Shown here: positions 31,779 through 43,740 of the stretch, in pieces
Layout: each line of letters begins with the position of its first letter
How positions within the stretch are numbered: position 1 is the first letter of the stretch
Source: Gymnothorax reevesii
Lineage: Eukaryota; Chordata; Actinopteri; Anguilliformes; Muraenidae
DNA: 64,000 nt
Assembly (NCBI GenBank): GCA_029721435.1
Contig: CM056573.1
Span: 97,483,947-97,547,946, forward strand
Direction of reading: 5' to 3'
Program-made: the position numbers and the translations under genes
The notes under the pieces: generated by a model
The model's input: only the letters and a program-made list of their open reading frames with translations
The model's database searches: none
Told to the model about the DNA's origin: nothing

Positions 31779-33225
31779 TGCAGGGTGTCTGCGGGGTCTT
31801 ATAAAGTATCAAAAGTTGATAAATCAATTTAGCAAAAATCAAGTCCCTAAAAATTAAGTTTTTATCGCCATTTTCCATGGCATGAAGTTTTATAGCTTGT
31901 TTGAATATGTATGCCTTAAGAGGCTGGATACTAAAGTTTTCCTGAATTTAACCACTGCATAGTCCTGTTGTGTTATTGTTCTTTTTTTTCAGTTGAATGT
32001 CACAAGCTGTTAACGCTGTTACTAACCTACTGACTAATGATCTAGTGCTTGGTGCATATATGCCCTGTCATTAACTCTTTTCCCATAATGACTACGTATG
32101 AGACCTAAGCGCATATCAATTGTACAGTTTTTACGTCAATTGTACTATTGTCTGATTTCAGTTTTGCCTCAACAGCAGCTTTACCTTTTTCCCCCTAATG
32201 ACTACATAAGATGCATATATTTTATCAATAGATCTTTTCCTTAGCCTCCCCCAGGGTCATCATTTGTAGTAATTTGGCAAAAGGGAGGGGGGAGTCTACA
32301 GGGAAAAGAGTTAAACAACAAATTTGACTAATGGGGAAAGGTGGGTTTTCGTACAAATGGTTGGAGGATAATGGTTGGTGTTGGAACCATGGCTGAGGTT
32401 CATCTGTAGGAATAATGGTGAGGCATACTGCTCTGTATGTCAGAGGGAAATTAGTGTAGCCTCGCTCGCTGTTCCCACATGCTTATGGCACAAATCCACC
32501 GAGGTGATTTTATTTATTTTATTTGTTTTTATTTTTATTGTTTTTACTTTAGGGGTAATGCGACTTGCCAGCGTTGGACGCTTGATGGGCGTGCCACTAG
32601 GTGACTTCACAGTAGGTGATTGACAAGGTTTCCCAACTTTAGAGGTCCCCTATTATGTCACCTGGTGCACAGCCAATTAGTTATGACAAGCCATTTCAAA
32701 ATCTTTCCCCTCTTGACATCACATGGGGAAGTAACCAACTAGAGGCAAGAAAAACTGATCACCTTCTGCCAAGCAGTCAATCAGATTTCATTATTCTTGG
32801 TGGTCTCTCCCCCTTGCGATGTCAGGAAGGGGAGATTTTGAACTGGCTCAGAATGGCTAATTAGCTGTGCACCAGGTGGCATAATAGGGGACCTTTAATT
32901 CAGACATTGCAGGGATCATGGTGGGGGCTGCTACTGATTGGATGAACACTTTCACTTGCAGGCTGTCTGCACACAGATTTTAAACCAGACCAACATAGCG
33001 GCTTGTTTGGGAACTTCTCCCGCCCTGCCTATCTGATTTACATTGCACATTGCAGGAGGTATCACAAGCTAAGACAATTTAGTGGTTGTATTTTACAATT
33101 GATACAATAAATGTCAGTTCAAGTTGGTTGCTGTTGTAACCAGTTTGAATTCAGTGGCAATTAGGTCTTAAAATGTATGGAAAGGGTCATAAAAGGTATT
33201 AAATTTTACTTCAGGATTCCTGCAT
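31779..33225. mobile_element. Non-autonomous insertion inside the gypsy relic
   Basis: Begins cagggtgtctgcggggtctt and ends near cctgcatatatccagg. The gypsy frame resumes on the right at gtgtgaattcc, and gtgtg is present on both sides, a possible short target duplication. No convincing transposase. Class uncertain; the terminal cagggtgtctgcgggg recalls common fish DNA transposons. Confidence 0.5.
32643..32894. mobile_element. Nested MITE with perfect-looking TIRs
   Basis: 252 bases. aggtcccctattatg at the left and cataataggggacct at the right are exact inverted repeats, extending imperfectly through caccaggtg / cacctggtg and gctgtgcacc. Adjacent tta-type bases fit a three-base Harbinger duplication but the left one is altered. 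No ORF. Confidence 0.8.
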
Positions 33226-33790
33226 ATATCCAGGTGTGAATTCCATCAAACATTTATCCAATTTCCCAGATTCGCCATTTTTCAGTCAGAGATCAGCATG
33301 GATTGGCAAAAGATTCAGGCGGTCCTGGATTAGCTGTTCCCTGCAGACCATAGGGAGTTGCAAGGATTCCTGTTCTTTGCTTACTTTTACTGGTGCTTCA
33401 TCAGAGGCTATTCCACTATTTCCACCCCTCTCACAGCCCTCACATTTAAGATTCCCTTCCACTGGACCACTTCAGATTAGCTCCGCCTCCTGCCAGCTAA
33501 TGGACCAATTCACCAATGCTGCAGAGTCCCCTGCAGAGAGTAACTACAGGATCGGGTATCATGAGCTCATGGCCATCAAGCTGGCGTTTTAAGAGTGGAG
33601 GCCCTGGTTTGAGGAGGCCAGCACTTTCTCTTGCAACGGTCAGACCACTGCAACCTCCATTACCTCAACTCAGCCAAGAGACTCACTCCCAGACAGGGCT
33701 GGTGGTCCCTTTTTTTCCTGGTTTAATTTCACCCTCACCTACCACCCCAAGTTGAGGAATGTTTGACTTGCCTGCACTCACTCACTCTAG
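33226..33790 (+). pseudogene. Ty3/gypsy RT end and RNase H fragment
   Basis: Fragments in two frames: an EFHQTFIQFP-like RT end (33238-33290), then ESNYRIGYHELMAIKLAF (about 33535-33590) and FFSWFNFTLTYHPK (about 33705-33750), the RNase H and tether of a conventional gypsy pol. Stops interrupt it. Continues the piece at 31669. Confidence 0.75.
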
Positions 33791-34604
33791 AGGAGGTCTC
33801 AAAGTCTGTGGTTCCTGCTAGCCAGTGCCACATTGGACGTAAAGCAACATAATGGAGGGAGGCCCTCCTGTCTGGCTTCAGTCTCCAAAGATGTCTGGTG
33901 AATCCTCTCTTTGTCTCAGAAGTTGGAGCCAGTCATTTTATGGTAGCATGAAGGCCGAGGTCCTTGTGTTGGAAAGGGAGACCAGCTTTACGGGTCATTT
34001 ATTTAATGAAAAAGTACAAACAAAAACTGCTTGGAGTGTAATCCACCCTAAAATAAATGCACACTTATGGATTTTTTTCACCTGCATGAAGGCTATTTGT
34101 GTGGTTAAGTGTTTATGAGGTTCAACATTGCAAACAGCATTTGGCAAAAAAATGGGCCTAGCTCAAAGTGGCAGAACAATAAGCTTTTTTAGTGGTCTTA
34201 ACAACAAAATGCTTGGTACGAAAATTAACTGTGGTAAAACAAATACACTCCTGAGACCTTCTGTGCCACCATTTACTTCTTAACTGTGCTGTGGAGAGCT
34301 GTGGCTAAAAGCTGGAAACTACTTCACAGTGAACATGAGCTGCTTCTCTGTGAAAGGTCAATTAATGATTTGGCATACAGGGGAATATTTCAGAAAAGCT
34401 TACTTTCTGCATATGAAAATCGTTTTCTAAAGAGGAACAATCAGATAGTATCTTTCAGCTCTTCGTTCCGTAAAAAGCTGCCTGCCAATTCACCCACACT
34501 GCTGAAACACTGAAAGAAATCAAAGTGAAAAGCTAATCCGCTCTAAGATGGATTATCTATTTAAGTCGTTCTAATTTCCACCCTAATGGCTTGTTGTTAA
34601 GACA
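33791..34604. other. No gene seen
   Basis: Intron 2 sequence. A stretch at about 34290-34510 resembles a short transposase-like reading (LWRAVAKSWKLLHSEHELLL) but is too weak to call. Confidence 0.45.
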
Positions 34605-34606
34605 TA

Positions 34607-35456
34607 CAGTGGCTCCAATAAGTATTTGTACACTACTTGAAAATTCGACTACATAACAGCTTTTGTATATTCGGCTAAATGCTTGCGATTGTGTGTAAAA
34701 GTGATTAAAATATTTGATAATCAATAAGTATTTGTACACTACTGTACTTCATGGAGCCAGTTACAGATGGCCTGGGCACAAACATGGCTTCAAGTTGCTT
34801 CCTCCACTTTGGTGGCAAGACTGGAGGCCGAGGACTGTCTCTCCCTCTGTACCAGCAGGGAGATGTACCGCTCAGTGCGCTGGCTGGTCTTCCTGGGACG
34901 TCCTTTCCTGGCTGCATTGGCTATGCGTTCAGACTGTTTGTACTTCTTGATGATGTACTGCACAGTTGTGTGGCGTAACGATAGCCGAGTTCCAATTTTT
35001 CTGGTGCTTTGGCCTTCTTTATGTAGCTGAATGATTTGCTCCCGCATTCGATGGGGTATCTCGCCTGTCTTAGCCATATTTCACAGGAATACATTATGGG
35101 CATGGTCAGGCCATTTACATAGGCCAGTCTGTGTACAGAGGGAGTGCCCAGTATGGTCACGCTTGACCAAATCAGACCAAGTGAGTCAACCATGTCCTGT
35201 AAACATCTTGACTCAATTTTAGGTGAGTATTATAAGTTTTGTGACTCACTAATGGAACTTTACAGATACTTATTGGGTCAGATCATCGCCTTTCTGACCA
35301 AATATGCCATTTTGACATTAAATATTTGTTTAAAACATATTGATTATCAATATTTTAATCACTTTTACACACAATAGCAAGCATTTAGCCGAATATACAA
35401 AAGCTGTTATGTAGTCGAATTTTCAAGTAGTGTACAAATACTTATTGGAGCCACTG
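34607..35456 (-). mobile_element. Internally deleted Tc1 element keeping its DNA-binding domain
   Basis: 850 bases between TA at 34605-34606 and 35457-35458. TIRs start cagtggctccaataagtatt at both ends and run about 110 bases with very few differences, so the copy is young. It contains only the N-terminal part of a transposase; the catalytic part is deleted. It ends about 200 bases before GPR176 exon 3. Confidence 0.92.
34790..35077 (-). CDS. Truncated Tc1 transposase, paired-type DNA-binding domain only (95 aa)
   Basis: Open frame starting MAKTGEIPHRMREQIIQL, with the first helix-turn-helix (HKEGQSTRKIGTRL) and a GRPRK hook (residues about 58-62) that in Tc1 transposases contacts the TIR. 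The second helix-turn-helix is present in part (RYISLLVQR), then the frame ends. No DDE residues. If expressed it could bind TIRs without cutting; that is inference. It could equally be an unexpressed relic. Confidence 0.7.
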   Translation of the reverse strand: MAKTGEIPHRMREQIIQLHKEGQSTRKIGTRLSLRHTTVQYIIKKYKQSERIANAARKGRPRKTSQRTERYISLLVQRERQSSASSLATKVEEAT

Positions 35457-35661
35457 TACGCCACTTTTTTGCCCATAACCTATCAGCTCTTGGTGATTGC
35501 ATATGTATCACATAAGCACCTGATATAAAATGGGTAACTTTTTTTTGTTCCACAATAACGGGGTATACAATTGATTTTATCTTCAAGCCTTGATGTTTTG
35601 TGCTGTGGGTTTGGTACTACAATGAGAAGCATTATTTAATTTTGTTACGTCTCGTTTTCAG

Positions 35662-36835
35662 GTACTACTCGGTTTTGTACCCATTGGAAAGAAAGATCTC
35701 GGACACCAAGTCACGCGATCTGCTCATCTATATCTGGGTCCACGCTGTTGTGGCAAGTGCACCTGTGTTTGCTGTTACCAATGTGACAGATATCTACGCC
35801 GCGGCCTTGTGCACAGAGCCTCAGAGCCCCACTCTGGGACATTTGGTCTACGTGGTGGCCTACAATACCACCACAGTAGTGCTTCCTCTGGGCGTGGTCT
35901 TCTTCCTTATGGTGCTGATGCGCAGGGCCCTGAGCGCCAGCCAGAAGAAGAAGGTGATTATTGCTGCCCTACGCACCCCGCAGAACAGCATCTCCATTCC
36001 ATATGTCTCCCAGCGAGAGGCAGAGCTACATGCCATGCTACTGTCCATGGTTTTGACTCTCCTTGTCTGTGTTGTGCCCTACGCCACACTGGTGGTCTAC
36101 CGCTCGCTGACAGACGGCATCGAGCTCTCAGCCTTCCTGCTGCTCACTGCTGTCTGGTTGCCTAAAGTCTCTCTGCTTGCCAACCCACTGCTGTTCCTCA
36201 CCCTGAACCGCTCGGTACGTAAGTGCCTGCTGGGGTCCTTCGCCCAGCTGCACCAGCGCTACAGCCGCCGCAACACGGTGCGAGCCGGAGCGCTGGTGGG
36301 GGTGGTGGGGGAGGGGGCAGGGGAGCCACGCTCGGGCAGCCAGCTCCTGGAGATGTTCAACATTGGCCAGCAGCACATTTTCCAGGCTCCCGAAGAGGAC
36401 GAGGATAATGACGCACAGTGCGCGACCTTTGGTGACCTCCAGCGCAATGTGGAAGAGCCTGCTCAGACCCCCAGCCACCAGATCAAGCCTTCCCAGCAGC
36501 AGGCAGGTGTTGGCAGGGCGGGGCCTGCAGCCGGGGGCACGGCCCCCATTTTCTCTCCCCTGCACGCCTGTGCAGAATCAGCCGCCCAGGTGGCTCCCGC
36601 CATGCCTTTGGATGAAGAAGAGGGTAACAAGTACGCCATGCAGATGGGCTTCGGGCCCTTTGAGCTGCCCCCGCAGTGGCTCTCAGAGACCAGGAACAGT
36701 AAGAAGAGGCTCTTGCCGCCTCTGGGAAATACACCAGAGGAGCTCATCCAGACCAAGCAGCCCCGCATCCGCACGACAGAGAGACGAATCAGCAGGAACA
36801 ACAAAGTCTGTATATTCCCCTCAGTAGACCCTTGA
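35662..36835 (+). CDS. gpr176: GPR176, coding exon 3 (TM4-TM7 and C-terminal tail)
   Basis: Enters after tctcgttttcag in phase 2 to finish Arg161, then YYSVLYPLERK. TM4 is LIYIWVHAVVASAPVFAV, loop 2 has the disulphide Cys (AALCTEP), TM5 runs to LMRRALSASQKKK, TM6 is LSMVLTLLVCVVPYATLVVY and TM7 ends NPLLFLTLNRSVRKCLLG (Asn near residue 335). The long cytoplasmic tail holds a Gly-rich insert coded by GC-rich DNA (36280-36340), SGSQLLEMFNIGQQ and the family block FELPPQWLSETRNSKKR, ending FPSVDP-stop. The joined protein is 551 residues against about 515 in human; the excess is mostly tail. No lesions. Confidence 0.96.
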
Positions 36836-37754
36836 GGGTTCTGCGCAAGCCTTTCCCACACTCTTTCATTTCTGCTACAGAGCGTGCAGCATTCCTTTCT
36901 CATTCTCATCATCCTGTGCTCTGTTTTTGGCAGCAAAAAACTGTTTGACGTCTTGGTTATATGTAGGTCAGATTATTGTATTTTTAGACAGGTCACATCT
37001 AAAAAAACTTAATAGATTTAAAGCATTGTATGGCTTTTTTAAAATCTTAAGCTCTCTGAAAAATGGCAGCTGTTATTTGGCAATTTTAATTCTTTGTTCA
37101 TTTCTTTCAATTTTCACATTTTTGTAATTATCTCAAATCAGACAGTAATTATGTGGAGTTTGGAAATAAATTGTTGATTTTTCAGTATGAGCATTAAGTA
37201 AACACTGGTTGGATTCAGTTCTTTGGTCATTGAGAGTTCATTGAAATGTACTTCATTCCAAATCTGGCCCACAAAGTAAGGTCATGTGAAGCACCCTTGT
37301 GAGCTGCTGCTTTTCCCATGATTTCCCCATTTTAATGGGAATTTTTTTAAGCTGAGCACAGTATTTTTACTAATGATTTATGAGGAGCCAAATATTATTT
37401 CTTAAAGTAACCTTCCAGCAAACATATGTGAATATGTAATGATTTGTATTCTCTGTGAGTCTGAATTTTTTTAGATAAAACCGTAATTCAGCTGTTTCAC
37501 TGTAGCAGGTGGGTACTAAAAAAGGGGCAAATTATTGAATGATGAAAACATTTTATGGTTGCTGAATGTGAATGTTTAGAGAATAGTTAAATAACAAAAT
37601 TGTGTCCGTTCTGAGCAATGTACTGTGAGGATGTACTCTGAAAGCAGAACACATTAAAGGCTTTGCTTTACAGCGATTTGCACTGTTTAAATACAACTGC
37701 AACTCTTATAATTACATCACTGTAATTCTATGACTTCATCAATAGCAATATATA
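36836..37754 (+). other. GPR176 3' untranslated region and flank
   Basis: No coding region. AATAAA at 37165-37170 is the best polyadenylation signal; ATTAAA at 37652-37657 is an alternative if the transcript is longer. Confidence 0.55.
37165..37170 (+). terminator. Candidate polyadenylation signal of GPR176
   Basis: AATAAA, 330 bases after the stop codon, followed by a T-rich stretch. Confidence 0.5.
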
Positions 37755-39413
37755 CAGTCAGGTCCAGAAGTATTGGAACAGCGGCATAATTTTCATCATT
37801 TTGCCTCTGTATGCCACTACAGTGGATTTGAAATGAAACAACCAGGATGTGCTTCAAGTGTTCACTTTCAGGATAAAGAATTTTTTCAGAAATGTTGTGT
37901 GGAGCATGTTGGATTTGCATCTATTTTTATATATAGCCCCCTCAATTTTAGGCGCTCACCAGTAATTGGACAAACTTGCATAATCATAAATTAAACTGTC
38001 ATTTTTATTAAGTCTCTAACCCTTAGGCATTATCAGGGGCTCAGTTTCCTCTTCAGTGATGTTCTGCCTAGCCTGTACAGTTGTCTTCAGTTCCTGTCTT
38101 TACGATCATTTTGCCTACAATTTTTCCTTCAACAAGTGAAACTTGCGGAATTGGGTTCAGGTCATATGACTGACTTGGCCATTGAAGAACATCCCACTTC
38201 TTTGCTTTAGTCTGTGCTTGCTTCAACAGAATGCTTTGGGTTATTGTACATCTGAAGGGGGATTCAAAGTCAAATGAAATCTATGGCATTTGGGTAAAAC
38301 TGAGCAGATATTATCACCCTTTACAATTCAGAATTCATCCTGCTGATTTTATCAGTATTCATATGTTCAGTAAGTACTCAGGAATCTGTTCCAGTGACGG
38401 CGAGACATGACCATGTCATAACGTTGCATAACATGGCATTTATTGGATCATGAGTGGCCTGTCATCCTCTCAATAGTCCTCTCTTCCCATCATTCTGGTG
38501 CAAGTTGTTCTTTGTCACTTCTGTCTATGGGATGTTGTTACAGACTGTGCAGTCTTTAATCCCGAGGACACTAGTGCATTCTTTCTTTTAATGAATGTAC
38601 TGATTAATTGATGTTGCCAAACCTGCTCTTACTTTCTCTCTGATGGCTTTAATTTGATTTTTTAGCTGAAAATGAAAGACAACATTTGTCTGAAATGATC
38701 AGCAAACAAAAGAACTGCCCCGTAATTCACTTACATTAACCCGTTGAAGCCAAATGATTGATTTGTAATTTAACACAAAATGAGTTAAGCCTATACAGAC
38801 ATTGGTTAAGCTATGGTCATTCAACGTCACTGTCACCTGACTGCCAAAGCATTCCTTGCCCTTTCATTGGCTTCACCTTTTTGAGAGATGGAATGATGTC
38901 GACCCTCTGGTTTTTCTTTTTGTTTCTTTTTTGGTCGCTTTCTTGTCATTTGAGGTATTGTACAACTTTAAAAGAAAGTGATGATATTTGGACTCTATAT
39001 GGGTAATTATTTTAACGCTAGTATGTGCAATAGTTAATTTGTCTATTGATGACCGCATGATTCACTGGCAGTGAGGCCTTTGGACTTTGTATTGAGATTT
39101 AACAGCAAGGGATCCTAAATTCAAATGTGACACATTTAATCAATGCTAGACCTTCTATCTGCATACTTGTAAATAAAGAAGTGAGGGATATCCACCTTGC
39201 CTTGTGACAGGTATACTGCTTATTGTCTAAATACTTTTGGTCCCTCAAAAAGTGCTGTAATTCCAACGCAGTTCATCTGAAATAAATACCATCAAATTAA
39301 AGCTGAAAGTCTGCATTTAAAGCTCACATACATTATTTTATTTCTATTCCAATATGCTGTGGTAGATGGGTAAAATAACTTTGTCAATCACCAAATATTT
39401 ATGGATTTGACTG
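37755..39413. mobile_element. Tc1-like transposon, non-coding copy
   Basis: 1,659 bases. Left end cagtcaggtccagaagtatt after TA (37753); inverted right end cagtcaaatccataaatatt. Length and ends fit a common fish Tc1 family. I find no transposase blocks, so it is non-autonomous or heavily decayed; the TA at the right end is lost. Confidence 0.75.
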
Positions 39414-41245
39414 AATTTCATTCACTGTGTTGCAATTTTCTTATGTTCTAAACCTACTTAATAAAAAAAAAAAACGTTGCAATATTTTTCCTAGATTGGG
39501 GAGAACTGGGGTGAATTTTTTTATTTTATTATTTTACTGTTTCATTGAAATAATGAACTGCCAGCTAATTCAATTAATGTTTTCTGACCCGTCTGTTTTA
39601 AATTCATCTTACTTTGCCGTAAATGCATGGTAGTTATGAATATGCTTTTAAGAAATAATGTTGAATGCATGCATAAATTATAAAGAGCAGAAAAGAACAG
39701 CCATGCTATTCCTCTCAGACATTTTGATTTAATTGATCGTTTAGTTTGTTTTTGCCCTCAACAGCAATTACGTAATTGTATTTAAACAGGAACAAAGCAA
39801 TGCATAAAGCATAGCCTAGCCCATAAATAACTGTCTTTTTTTTTTTTTTTTCCTGTGTTCAGTATGGTCAGCCACTGCTACTTTTTACTTATAATATGAA
39901 GCCGATGTTTCTACAACCACCACAAAGTTTTTAAGTGTTTTTGTGATTGAAAAGAAAAAATAAATTTACCTCCTTGAAACTTTTCAACTCGAGGGGCAGT
40001 TTTTATTTCTAAAAGGCAACAGAAAACCACATTTTCAAATTTATGTGAATCGCCAAGATGTTTCAAGATTTAGTTTCACGGTCTTCATTTTGAACAAAAG
40101 AGGAAAGTGTAATTGATATTTCTTTTTATTGACCATCACAAACATGACCTTCTGTAATTTTCCTGTCATATTTCAAGCTGTTTTTTATGAAGTGTTGTGT
40201 ATCCTTAGAAAATTGTGTGCACAAGAAAAACCAAAAGAATTGCTGGGGGGGCCAAATCTACCCAGTGAGATTAAATTGATTGTTGGGGAAATTTTATATT
40301 TAATTAAAATTTCTGCTTCTGATTGAGTGGCAATAAATATTCTGTTTTGGATTGCTTGATAAGGGTCTATTTTTTCTTTAAATTGCATGTGACAAAGACA
40401 GTGACAATGTACACATTTTAGTATTGGTTTGATAGTATGTAATTAGTATGTCTAGTATGTCTCTTTTCTGAGTTGTTAACCTTGTGCCTAAAATCATTTT
40501 TTTATTTCCAGAAATAAAAAGGAAGATTTTCTCATGACTCACCTGGTTTAATAAAGATTTTATAATGATGAATAATAAAAATGGAGTGAAAATAGTAAAT
40601 TGCGCAGTTTTTTCATCCTCCATAAAATTTAGCCTTAGCAGCGCAGTTTCTTTATTGCAATGAATTAAACTTTAATTCTAATATGGTTTTTGGCTATATT
40701 CGATTCATGCATTGGTAATGTATGACTTCCATTTCTGCTGTTTAGATAGGAACGGCTGAGTTACGGAATGGAGCCATTTTTTCCCCTGCCACAGATAACC
40801 ACTCCGCGCATAAACATCATACGCCCCTTGATTCATGCGTAGTACTGTATCCTAACCATCATTTGTTGAAGAGGTCACTGTGATTTACCATCCACAAAAC
40901 CTGGATCAATAAAAAGTCTGCTATATCCTCTAATGTGACAACTGTGTAAATAATTACTGAAGCTCTGATCAGAGGATGAAACAAACTGCTCACCATCAAG
41001 AAACATGGAGACTCAGTTTGACTTTGCCTGAAAACTTGAAATGTGTTATTTTGAAATTGCAAGAGTTTACATTAAACATTTCTCATGGACTATAATTGCA
41101 GTCTTACTTATTATTTGTTTGTCAACTCTGTATGTATTAATGGGGAGGGAGCATAACTTACATTTTCAAGTATCCTCTTTGGGGACGTCCTCAAGAAGTC
41201 CTACTGGCCTACAAGATCACATTTTGTTACACTTAGCTGAAAGAA
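39414..41245. other. No gene seen
   Basis: AT-rich intergenic sequence with a 16-base T run at about 39836. Nothing recognisable on either strand. Confidence 0.5.
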
Positions 41246-41336
41246 CAGTTGCAATCAAAACTATTCAACCCGCATTGCACATTGGGTTTAATGGCTAAAT
41301 TTACTTACTTTCAGCTGTTTTTGATAAACAGATTAA

Positions 41337-42245
41337 CCCTTAAATGCCCCCTGTGACAAATTTGCCATCTGATGCATTAAAGTGGACCTGACGCTACACT
41401 GGCTGCACCATCTAACCTTTCCAATATGGCCGCCCCCATGGTGGAATCCACACAATAGATCAGCACCCATTCATCACAGGATAAAGTAGACAAACGGGTA
41501 AGCTAATGAAAAATAAGCTATGCCTAATACTTCAGCTATATGTCAACAATCAAAACAATGATGGACAAAAGTTCTATTTATATCCTAGAAACTTAGAGGA
41601 GGTGTGTGTTTTTGATTTGCCATATTTGTCACTGTCGGCATTCGATGCCCATGTACATGTACATGAAGTAGTCATGGTTGCGCATTATTTATACAGTAGA
41701 TATGCTTATAATTTATAATCTTTTATTTTATCATTGCAGGGCGCAATATCCATGTAACTCCAATAGCCATCAAAATACTGCTGATTCAGTGCAGATGATA
41801 GCTCAAACAGTGCAATACTCTGCAATGTTCCTACGGATAATATTCTCTGCTGGGATAATTTGTTGGAATATATTGACACCTATGATACCGAGGAATGAAA
41901 ATTGAAATGGCAATTTTGCTCCGAAATTCAAATCAAATCATATAAAAAAACAGACAATCAGGTCCATGCGTTATGGGTAGTTTAAATTTTAGCATGTTTA
42001 TTGGTGTTATGCATGTTAGTGTGTTTATAAATTTCATTGCCATGTACATAAAATCTGTTTTGTCATTTTACCAATAAGGTCCCCGAAATGCCCATTATGA
42101 CATATATGTCACGAAACTAAAATGAGGTCAAAGGTCACCAAAAATTAAAAATTGCTATTGGGTTGTTATTAGCCCCTCCCCGGGACATATTAACAGAATA
42201 CATAGATTTTTCTTTCAACCTATACAATAGTTGGGCATTTAAGGG
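41337..42245. mobile_element. piggyBac-type non-autonomous element
   Basis: 909 bases flanked by TTAA at 41333-41336 and 42246-42249. Both ends begin with the same 13 bases, CCCTTAAATGCCC, as inverted repeats. TTAA duplication and a 13-base TIR starting CCC are piggyBac traits. It sits within the left TIR of the Tc1 and shows no transposase. A second tgtgacaaatttgcc / tatgacatatatgtc pair lies inside the ends. Confidence 0.9.
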
Positions 42246-42769
42246 TTAAACAAGAACATTTTAAATAGCTCAACAGAATTAATATTACAAGTGGTTTCTC
42301 CAAATTTAACACAAAATGCCACTTTTTATGACTACTGCAGTCTCAAAATTATTCAACCCCCCGAATAGAATCTCGCATAAGAGCATATTTGCAAATCAGG
42401 GCCCATATTCACAAAGTATCTTATCTTACCGCTAGGAGTATTCCTAAGTAGCAGAAAAACCTTTTATGGTGGAGCAAAATCTTAAAATTAATCACAAAGC
42501 CGCTGAGAGCAACTTGTCGTGAAGAAAACTGGTAACTTTAAGACTCGGAGTAGCTCTGAGATGGGAGTGAATCTCCGTTGCTATGGATGACGTCAATTCT
42601 CATGCACGAGTCTTGGGACAGTGAGCACAGTGATTGGTTGTTCAGTGACAGGATGGCCACAATTTGCCACAATAATTAGAAACTTATTACCCAATGAGAA
42701 TATGTTGCTATCATTTAAATGTCGGGCTGTTCAAGTTTGTTTGCCCTAACCTGTCATGGATGAAAGTTC

Positions 42770-42960
42770 AAAAAGGACGTGATAGCCCAACTGGAGCCAC
42801 GACCAGTAACTGCTGCTGGCCCAGTTGGTGCTAGAGCGAAAGCATGTAATCAAAGGGAAATTTGGCTCGCGGGTGATCAGCAAATCCAAGCGGGATACGT
42901 GGGATAATATCAGCCTACAGATCAATGGTGTGGGCTGCAATCGCACCCAAGATTGCAGCC
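42770..42960 (+). pseudogene. Harbinger Myb/SANT-like protein fragment
   Basis: Reads NWSHDQ, then LLAQLVLERKHVIKGKFG and SKSKRDTWDNISLQINGVG, the N-terminal Myb/SANT-like block of the Harbinger accessory protein (NAIF1-like), which brings the nuclease to the nucleus in active families. Stops near 42780 and the missing C-terminal half show decay. Confidence 0.7.
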
Positions 42961-43009
42961 TATAAACAAGCTATCATTCAAACAGGAAAGCATACGAAGC
43001 TTGGTTTGT

Positions 43010-43740
43010 AATTTATAGCCCATAATTTAAATATGCATGCAAAATATGACATAGGCCGGTATTATTATGATGATCTATTAAATGAAACCCTCCCTCAATA
43101 GCCTTATAAAATAATTCATGCATAGCAGGAGGAGGTACAGCACCAAAGCCACTGTCCCCGAGAAAGTGGCTTTCCATTAAAATGCGAGTCCTGCGTGGAT
43201 CCTGGCCATTTCGCAACAATGTCCAAAATATTTGGCATCAAATACTATGTGGGTGTTGATGGAAAGAACTTTTTTTTCTATTTAAAAATACCTCTTCATC
43301 TTGGGTCGGAGAAATAATTTGAATATGGGTCTTGTCAATAGGACCGATGATACCGGGCATACCGGAGATGCGCATGAATTCAAGTTTGATTCTGTGTTGT
43401 CGGCGAATGTCCATTGGAAACCGGATAAACTGTCGGATGATATGGGGTTCACTGAGCGCATTGATTGTTTATGAATTGACCGACTGACAGATGATTGTGA
43501 AATCCCTGAATTGTCCGTGTTGCAAAGTTGCATTTTCCGGTAGCCAAGTAACAAAGTGTTGTCAAACATTTCATTTCAGGGCTTATTGGGTTGTTTCATA
43601 TGGTTGGAGACGTAATTCTCTCCCTCACCAAGTCAACAACAAATAAAATCCCTTGATGGTCGATCTGATATCTTTTCAACAACTGCGCATCAATCAGAAT
43701 TTCCAAGTCATTCCATCTTTCAACAGCAGTAGCCATTTTC
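43010..43740 (-). pseudogene. Harbinger nuclease (HARBI1-like) fragment
   Basis: Minus-strand blocks match a Harbinger nuclease: SQSSVSRSIHK (helix-turn-helix region, about 43460-43500), FQWTFADN and NSCASPVCPVSS (about 43350-43430), KKFFPSTPT followed by DSHFNGKPLSRG (about 43145-43270). At least three frame breaks and several stops; the catalytic Asp near GVIDGTHI is not recoverable. Inactive. Confidence 0.75.

Larger units (their letters stand above)
16240..35661 (+). other. GPR176 intron 2, about 19.4 kb, packed with transposons
   Basis: Runs from the phase-2 donor gtactg (16240) to the acceptor tctcgttttcag (ends 35661). Most of its length is mobile DNA: a foldback-type element, an L2 LINE, MITEs, the intact Gmr1-like retrotransposon (antisense), a gypsy relic and a deleted Tc1 whose end lies about 200 bases from the exon 3 acceptor. 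No host gene is seen inside. Confidence 0.88.

Noticed and set aside
34286..34513. 75-residue ORF with transposase-like look
   Set aside because: Too short, no diagnostic residues.
35600..35661. ATG at 35600 as start of a separate 411-residue receptor
   Set aside because: The acceptor tctcgttttcag lies inside; the receptor begins in exons 1 and 2, and residues before YYSVLYP do not fit.
36128..36936. Long antisense ORFs opposite GPR176 exon 3
   Set aside because: Shadows of a GC-rich coding exon; no motif or independent support.
40129..40326. Small ORFs in the 39.4-41.2 kb gap
   Set aside because: AT-rich, no homology that I recognise, no splice context.
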